Part shown: positions 13,502 to 18,110 of the stretch, in pieces
How the letters are laid out: each line of letters starts with the position of its first letter
Numbering within the stretch: position 1 is the first letter of the stretch
NCBI GenBank assembly: GCA_045534775.1
Contig: JAZSKI010000036.1
Coordinates: 1 to 18,110 of the forward strand
Origin: JAZOTK01 sp045534775
Lineage (GTDB): Bacteria > Bacillota > Clostridia > RUG12999
Length of the DNA: 18,110 bases
Reading direction: 5' to 3'
Notes under the pieces: generated by a model
Told to the model about the DNA's origin: nothing
Databases searched by the model: none
What the model saw: only the letters and a program-made list of their open reading frames with translations
Program-made: the position numbers and the translations under genes

Positions 13502-14857
13502 TTGTTAAATAATGCAGATAAAAGCAAAAAGATACATTTTATCGGTGTTGGCGGGGTCAGCATGAGTGGTCTGGCGGAAATTTTACTGTCAGAGGGTTAC
13601 GCTGTCAGCGGGTCCGATATAAATTACGGTGATAAAATAAAAGCTCTTGAAAAAACAGGGCTTGAGTTCCACCTCGGTCACGCCGCAGAAAATGTGGCAA
13701 ATACCGCCGCTGTTATATACACGGCGGCAGTTCACGAGGATAATCCCGAAATTATCGCCGCAGTCGAAAATGGAATTCCTTTAATTAAAAGGTCTCAGCT
13801 TCTGGGTGAAATTATGGCAGGCTACAAGCTGTCCGCCGCTGTTTCGGGAACTCACGGAAAGACTACCGTCACCTCTATGCTGTCCTATATCTTTGAAAAA
13901 GGCGGCTATGACCCTACTATTTTAGTAGGTGCGGATTTGGATATTATCGGCGGTAATTTAAAAATCGGTAAGAGCCAAATTTTTTTAGCCGAAGCCTGCG
14001 AATATCACCGCAGTTTTCTGGATTTTAACCCATACTGCGGTATAATTACAGGGGTTGAGCCTGACCATTTGGATTACTACCGTGACGGTGACGATTATCG
14101 CAGTGCCTTTGCGGCGTTTCTTGAAAAAATCACAGAATTTGCGGTTATAAACGGTATGGATAGCCACCTTGTTACCTTAGCCAAAAATTCTTCCTGCAGG
14201 TGCTATACCTACGGTATTGGCGACGGTTATGATTTTTCCGTAAAAAATTTAAGGGATGGCGGCAGAGCGTTTGATATATATTATAAGGAAGAAATTTTGT
14301 GCAGTCCCCTGCTTTCAGTATACGGCGACCATAATATCATGAACGCTGTTGCGGCAATTTCACTTGCCTTTTTGATGGGGTTAAAGCCTCAGGAATCGGC
14401 GGAGGCTTTGAGCTTTTTCCACGGTGCAGACAGAAGGCTTGAGTTTAAAGGCAGCTTTCTCGGCGGCAAGGTCTATGATGACTATGCCCACCATCCTACG
14501 GAGATTGCGGCTACCTTAAACGCTGTGGAGAAAATGGATAAAAACCGTACCATCTGCGTTTTCCAGCCTCATACCTATTCTCGTACAAAAGCGTTTTTTG
14601 AAGAATTCGCCACCGCTTTTTCCGGTGTTGATACGGTTATCTTTGCCGATATTTTCGCCGCAAGAGAGGCAAATGACGGCAGTATAAATTCAAAAATGCT
14701 GACCGATGCGGCGAGGGCTCGCGGTGTCAATGCTATATATATAGGAAGCTTTGACGAAATTGTTGAATATTTAAAGGACAATACTGCGGAAAATGATATT
14801 ATAATTATGATGGGTGCGGGAGATATTGTGAAGGCGACAAAATTGCTTTTACAATAA
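13502..14857 (+). CDS. murC: UDP-N-acetylmuramate--L-alanine ligase
   Basis: 451 residues. MurC adds L-alanine to UDP-MurNAc with ATP, the first peptide step of peptidoglycan precursor synthesis in the cytoplasm. Visible: the Rossmann-like N-domain IHFIGVGGVSMSGLAEILL (11-29), ATP P-loop SGTHGKTTVTSML, EACEYHRSFL with the carbamate/metal region, the DNHxxxxN-type GDHNIMNAVAA, and DDYAHHPTEI in the C-terminal domain, which is typical for MurC as distinct from MurD/E/F. The start is a TTG at 13502, supported by AGAAAGGG 8 bases upstream; no in-frame ATG fits. It leads a likely operon with the SLH gene 32 bases downstream. Confidence 0.97.
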   Translation: MLNNADKSKKIHFIGVGGVSMSGLAEILLSEGYAVSGSDINYGDKIKALEKTGLEFHLGHAAENVANTAAVIYTAAVHEDNPEIIAAVENGIPLIKRSQLLGEIMAGYKLSAAVSGTHGKTTVTSMLSYIFEKGGYDPTILVGADLDIIGGNLKIGKSQIFLAEACEYHRSFLDFNPYCGIITGVEPDHLDYYRDGDDYRSAFAAFLEKITEFAVINGMDSHLVTLAKNSSCRCYTYGIGDGYDFSVKNLRDGGRAFDIYYKEEILCSPLLSVYGDHNIMNAVAAISLAFLMGLKPQESAEALSFFHGADRRLEFKGSFLGGKVYDDYAHHPTEIAATLNAVEKMDKNRTICVFQPHTYSRTKAFFEEFATAFSGVDTVIFADIFAAREANDGSINSKMLTDAARARGVNAIYIGSFDEIVEYLKDNTAENDIIIMMGAGDIVKATKLLLQ

Positions 14858-14889
14858 TGCTTTAATCGTTAAACTACGGAGGAATCAGT

Positions 14890-16185
14890 ATGAAAAAAAT
14901 TGCGTTATTACTTATCTTTATTTTATCTATAGGTCAGGGAGCTTTTGCCGAAACCGTCTCCGTTGATGCCCTGCAGAAATTCTTTGTATACGGAATTTCC
15001 GCCGAGGAGGATACACGAATTGCTCTTGCGGATTTTTTGAAAGAGCTTATAAATCAGGAGCTGACCAACGAAAACGCTCACCGTCTCAACGACCTTTTGC
15101 CTGAGCTTACCTTTGATGAGGCTTGTCGCAGTGTTCAGGTTTTTACCAACCGAAGTCTTGAAAACCAAAACGGTATTATTGATATAATTTTATACGGTGC
15201 CCGGAGTATTCCCTATACGGAATATATGCCGGGCGTGACAAAATCTTTAAATCAGCTTATAATCGGCGATGAAAACGATAATCGCGGTATCAACTATATT
15301 TACACCATTATATCCCTGTATAATTTTATGTCCATATTTGGTGGTGACTCGCGAATTTGCTCCGATTACGAAGGGTTGCCCGGTATTGTTTCTCTGAAAT
15401 TATCAAGTGATATGGACCCTGAGGTTATTAAAAAGGTATCAGGTGCCATTAACCGTATGCCTACTCTCAAGGAGCGGCTTTTAGACTACGAGGGACCTAC
15501 TATGCTGGATAAAATCCTTGCCTGCGCCGAGGAAATTATAAACCAATACCCAACTCCCGAAATTTATCATTTCAAGCTGGCGATGCACGAGCTGGGGGTT
15601 TCACATTCCATACCTTCCGTAGTTATGACCAACAATCTGTACGAGGGACTTACCTTCCGTGATATTGACAACTGCGTCTGGGCGCATCCGCAGATTAAGA
15701 CTCTCTGCGACAACGGTGCTGTCAGCGGTACGGGAAAATACACCTTTTCTCCTCAGGATATGATTACAAGAGAACAGTTTGTCAAAATTGCCGTAGAGGC
15801 CTTTGATATTACAGCAGAGGATGCACCTGTCAAATTTAGTGATGTTAAGGAAACCGACTGGTTCTATCCCTATGTAAAAACTGCCTGCAACGCAGGTATT
15901 GTAAATGGTATGAGCGAAACCGAGTTTGGTAGCGGTAGCTATATTACCCGTGAACAAATGGCGGCTTTAATCTACCGTTGCTGTGAAGCTGCAGAAATTG
16001 ATATTAAAAAAGGCGGAAATGTGCTGTTTACCGACAGAGACCAAATTTCACCCTACGCCCGAAATGCTGTGTCTTTGATGTCGTCCGCAGGTATCATAAC
16101 CGGTATGGGCGGCGGTATGTTTGCTCCAAAGGATAACGCCACCCGCGCTCAGGCGGCTGTTATGATATGCAGAGCTATGGAATAA
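14890..16185 (+). CDS. Secreted SLH-domain surface protein
   Basis: 431 residues with a signal peptide (MKKIALLLIFILSIGQGAFA, cut near residue 20). Residues 21-250 are mostly helical and unrecognised. Three S-layer homology domains fill the C-terminus: about 256-303 (FRDIDNCVWAHPQIKTL), 315-363 (KFSDVKETDWFYPYVKTA) and 379-430 (FTDRDQISPYARNAVSLM), each with the TRxQ motif (ITREQ, ITREQ, ATRAQ). SLH domains bind pyruvylated or similar secondary cell-wall polymers and anchor proteins to the wall. ACGGAGGA is placed 7 bases upstream of the ATG. The gene lies between murC and the TSCPD gene in the same direction, fitting a cell-envelope operon. Confidence 0.93.
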   Translation: MKKIALLLIFILSIGQGAFAETVSVDALQKFFVYGISAEEDTRIALADFLKELINQELTNENAHRLNDLLPELTFDEACRSVQVFTNRSLENQNGIIDIILYGARSIPYTEYMPGVTKSLNQLIIGDENDNRGINYIYTIISLYNFMSIFGGDSRICSDYEGLPGIVSLKLSSDMDPEVIKKVSGAINRMPTLKERLLDYEGPTMLDKILACAEEIINQYPTPEIYHFKLAMHELGVSHSIPSVVMTNNLYEGLTFRDIDNCVWAHPQIKTLCDNGAVSGTGKYTFSPQDMITREQFVKIAVEAFDITAEDAPVKFSDVKETDWFYPYVKTACNAGIVNGMSETEFGSGSYITREQMAALIYRCCEAAEIDIKKGGNVLFTDRDQISPYARNAVSLMSSAGIITGMGGGMFAPKDNATRAQAAVMICRAME

Positions 16186-16231
16186 ATCGGGTACGGTATG
16201 AAAAAAACTCTGACCGAGAAAGGAAGCTTTT

Positions 16232-16489
16232 ATGAAATACACTTATAGCCCCAAAGGGGTATGTTCGGTTAAAATCACTTTTAATATTGAAGGAAATATA
16301 GTCACCGATATTAAATTTATGGGTGGCTGTGACGGAAATCTGAAGGCTATTTCCAGGCTGGCTGACGGTATGACCGTGGAAGCTATCGAGGAAAAGCTCC
16401 TGGGTAACACCTGCGGATTTAAAAACACCTCCTGCGCCGACCAATTCGCCCGGGCAGTAAGGGAAGCGTATGATAAGTGTGAAGTGTGA
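16232..16489 (+). CDS. Small four-cysteine TSCPD-domain protein (TIGR03905-like)
   Basis: 85 residues, matching the family of free-standing TSCPD proteins of Clostridia. The same domain occurs at the C-terminus of B12-dependent ribonucleotide reductases. Four conserved cysteines are visible at 11, 33, 61 and 68, the last inside NTSCADQFARAV (the TSCPD signature, here TSCAD); they may bind metal or cycle between thiol and disulfide. The biochemical role is not established. GAAAGGA lies 8-9 bases before the ATG. The last codons and the stop (KCEV then TGA) fall inside three tandem GTGTGAA repeats (16477-16497), so the native C-terminus may have been altered by the repeat; Cys83 comes from it. 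Confidence 0.88.
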   Translation: MKYTYSPKGVCSVKITFNIEGNIVTDIKFMGGCDGNLKAISRLADGMTVEAIEEKLLGNTCGFKNTSCADQFARAVREAYDKCEV

Positions 16490-16497
16490 AGTGTGAA
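16477..16497 (+). repeat. Three perfect tandem copies of GTGTGAA
   Basis: 7-base units at 16477-16483, 16484-16490 and 16491-16497. They overlap the last codons of the TSCPD gene and supply its TGA stop. Related sequence (GTGTGGAATGTGAA) occurs at 17906-17919 upstream of tyrA, and ATGTGAAATGG is inside the tyrA 3' end. Confidence 0.8.
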
Positions 16498-16535
16498 AGC
16501 AAGGATGAAAATTCCGTAGAAATTTCATCCTTGCT
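16498..16535 (+). terminator. Strong hairpin after the TSCPD gene
   Basis: AGCAAGGATGAAA (16498-16510) pairs perfectly with TTTCATCCTTGCT (16523-16535), a 13-bp stem with a 12-base loop, nine bases after the stop. It is followed by AATTTACTGTT, not a good T-run, so termination efficiency is uncertain. Confidence 0.6.
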
Positions 16536-16795
16536 AATTTACTGTTATAATTCTCAAAAACGGGTTGTCTGCAGTTATGATATGTTCCGTTTTCGGCAGG
16601 AGCTTGCTCCTGTCTACGCTCCGAAGGGGCTTCTCGCATCCGAAGCATATATCGAGCGCTCAGCACATTTTCAATTTTGCATTTTGTGCAGGCTTGCCGG
16701 CTCATCCACCGCAACCGGTCACATTTCGTATCAATGCGGGCCCGACCCCTGCTCTGCAGGTTAAGAAGGCTTGTTTACTTTATTTATAAGGAATA
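16536..16795. repeat. Non-coding GC-rich palindrome-filled region between the TSCPD gene and tyrA
   Basis: No credible gene. It contains many short palindromes: CAGGAGC-TT-GCTCCTG (16597-16612), GAGCGCTC (16654-16661), CGGGCCCG (16737-16744) and CCTGC-TCT-GCAGG (16748-16760). It shares the 11-mer CGGTCACATTT (16716-16726) with the other side of tyrA (17944-17954) in the same orientation. It appears to be a mosaic of degenerate intergenic repeat elements. Its last hairpin may also serve as a tyrA terminator. Confidence 0.6.
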
Positions 16796-17872
16796 CTATT
16801 CCCGGGTCCCTTCCATTTCACATTCATTTTTCAGCAGCTTCTCTGCTTCTTCTTTTTCTCTTGCCGTTGCGAAGCTTATTACCAGCACTCCGCCGAAATG
16901 CTCCCGGCTGTTGGCAACATAGAGGTTTTTGATGTTAATTCCGGCATCGCCGAGTTTTTGGGCAATTTCGGCTATAACGCCTACTCTGTCGGGAATGGAC
17001 AGGACGCATTCATAGGTATGCTTTGTAAGTGCCGCCGCTTTTTGCGGTAATCTGTCTCTGCCCAGTTTGGATTTCGCGAAAAATTCTTCTATTGCCGACA
17101 TATCATTTTGCTTCGCCAGGGTTTTAAAGCTTTGCAGGCTGTCGGATAATTTATCTATCATTTCTACAATTTTCTCTTTGTTGGAAAACACAATATCACG
17201 CCACATTACCGGGTCGGAGGCGGCTATTCTGGTCATATCGCGAAATCCGCCTGCCGCCAGTCGCAGATATTTTTCGTCCGTATCTGTCACCAAATTCATA
17301 AGGGTTGCCGCTAAGATATGCGGCAGATGGCTCACCGCCGCTACCGCCCTGTCATGGTCGTCCGCGCCTGTGGTCAGGGGAATTGCGTTTAGTTCTTTAG
17401 CTAACTGCTCAATCCGCTCTATCCCTTCGGGGGTAGATTTTTTAGTAGGTGTAATTATAAAATAGGTATTTTCAAACAAATCCTCCGATGCGGCGTCGTA
17501 ACCCGATTTTTCCGAGCCTGACATAGGATGCGCTCCCACGAAACAAAAGGGTTGCTCCATTTCTTCGGCAATCCTTGCAATTTCGCCTTTGGTGCTGCAC
17601 ACGTCCGAAATAACGCAATTTTTCTGTACCTTTGGTGCAATGGTTTTAAGCCATTGAGTTGCCGCCATAGCAGGAGCCGCAATGAACACCACGTCACTGC
17701 TTTCCATTTCCGTCTGCCATATATCACTGCCAAGGGTAATTACACCGTCAGCTACAGCTTTTTTTATGCTGTTTTCATTTTTGTCAAGAGCCAGGACCGT
17801 GTGTCCATGGCGGCTAAACGCCCTCGCCATAGACCCGCCAATAAGTCCCAGCCCGATTATGGTAATTTTCAT
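16796..17872 (-). CDS. tyrA: Prephenate dehydrogenase with C-terminal ACT domain
   Basis: 358 residues. The enzyme oxidises and decarboxylates prephenate to 4-hydroxyphenylpyruvate, the committed step to tyrosine. Visible: the dinucleotide-binding GLGLIGGS (7-14) with Asp30 at the end of strand 2, favouring NAD over NADP; SDVCSTKGEI (89-98); HPMSGSEKSG (115-124); the catalytic-region His in SHLPH (181-185); and GGFRDMTRIA. Residues about 288-350 (CVLSIPDRVGVIAEIAQKL) are an ACT domain, probably for tyrosine feedback. The ATG at 17872 is chosen because AAAGGA is 8 bases upstream; the frame continues open to 17986, but that is repeat DNA. No other aromatic-pathway gene is in view, and no convincing promoter was found within the window. 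Confidence 0.95.
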   Translation of the reverse strand: MKITIIGLGLIGGSMARAFSRHGHTVLALDKNENSIKKAVADGVITLGSDIWQTEMESSDVVFIAAPAMAATQWLKTIAPKVQKNCVISDVCSTKGEIARIAEEMEQPFCFVGAHPMSGSEKSGYDAASEDLFENTYFIITPTKKSTPEGIERIEQLAKELNAIPLTTGADDHDRAVAAVSHLPHILAATLMNLVTDTDEKYLRLAAGGFRDMTRIAASDPVMWRDIVFSNKEKIVEMIDKLSDSLQSFKTLAKQNDMSAIEEFFAKSKLGRDRLPQKAAALTKHTYECVLSIPDRVGVIAEIAQKLGDAGINIKNLYVANSREHFGGVLVISFATAREKEEAEKLLKNECEMEGTRE

Positions 17873-18110
17873 ATAACTCATCCTTTGAATAGGGATTTTG
17901 CACGAGTGTGGAATGTGAAACTGACACCTGTCTCGCCGCGGCTCGGTCACATTTTGGCTCTGACAGTCCACCGGACTGTCATTCACTGCCGAAATGCCGC
18001 TTCGCTACCCTCATAGGTAAGTGACATCTCAAATCTCTTATTTGGCTGGTGGTGCTTATACATGGGAGCGTAGCGAGTCGTAGGAAGGCTGTGTGGGGTG
18101 TGCAAAGGGG
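17873..18110. repeat. Non-coding repeat/hairpin region upstream of tyrA
   Basis: No credible gene. It holds GTGTGGAATGTGAAA (17906-17920), the palindrome GCCGCGGC (17935-17942), CGGTCACATTT (17944-17954, shared with 16716-16726), and a perfect 9-bp hairpin TGACAGTCC-ACC-GGACTGTCA (17961-17981). Beyond that are clustered short palindromic pieces up to the window edge. No sigma-A promoter for tyrA was found in it, so tyrA may be read from further upstream. Confidence 0.6.

Noticed and set aside
16175..16714. 179-codon open frame on the minus strand covering the TSCPD gene and the repeat region
   Set aside because: It is antisense to the conserved four-cysteine protein and its other half is palindromic repeat DNA; the product is unlike any protein family.
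17873..17986. Upstream extension of tyrA by 38 residues
   Set aside because: It is repeat and hairpin DNA in frame by chance; the start at 17872 is directly before the nucleotide-binding motif and has a good ribosome binding site.

Overview
The window looks like chromosomal DNA of a low-to-medium GC Firmicute of class Clostridia, probably an uncultured Oscillospirales-type gut lineage. This is inferred from strong AGGAGG-type ribosome binding sites, several TTG and GTG starts, near-consensus sigma-A promoters, secreted 'copper amine oxidase N-domain' (stalk) proteins, a G5/3D cell-wall protein and an SLH protein. No plasmid, phage, tRNA, rRNA or CRISPR signature was seen.

Left part (1-2700, minus strand, visibly AT-richer): an accessory polymorphic-toxin locus. 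A promoterless-looking Rhs C-terminal piece (Rhs core, peptidoglycan-binding domain, Ntox44-like toxin tip) is followed by two small membrane-anchored proteins, the first a candidate immunity protein, and by the start of an exported stalk-domain protein that runs off the window. The Rhs ORF begins next to an array of short hairpins separated by AGCTAAATT/AATTTAGCT spacers. A near-perfect minus-strand promoter reads into this array.

Middle part (2785-13191): housekeeping DNA. rhaA (L-rhamnose isomerase) stands alone on the plus strand with its own promoter, and converges on tatD through a nested bidirectional terminator. The minus strand carries rplM-rpsI-rpmE (ribosomal proteins, with a consensus promoter), a strong terminator-like hairpin containing two TGTATACA palindromes, and then carB-rsmA-tatD (pyrimidine/arginine precursor synthesis, 16S rRNA dimethylation, TatD nuclease). 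Upstream of the ribosomal operon lie a secreted stalk/EF-loop protein and a YabE-like G5/3D cell-wall protein, the latter with its own promoter.

Right part (13200-18110): a divergent plus-strand set reads murC (peptidoglycan precursor ligase), an SLH-domain surface protein and a small four-cysteine TSCPD protein. A long AT-rich intergenic region with two facing DnaA-box matches separates it from the 3D gene. A tyrA-type prephenate dehydrogenase with ACT domain lies on the minus strand. It is bounded on both sides by GC-rich, hairpin-filled repeat DNA that carries GTGTGAA-type repeats and a shared 11-mer.

The most unusual material is the hairpin array plus recombinant Rhs tip at 1245-2692 and the repeat mosaic around tyrA. 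The remainder is ordinary core genome with an unusual gene order.
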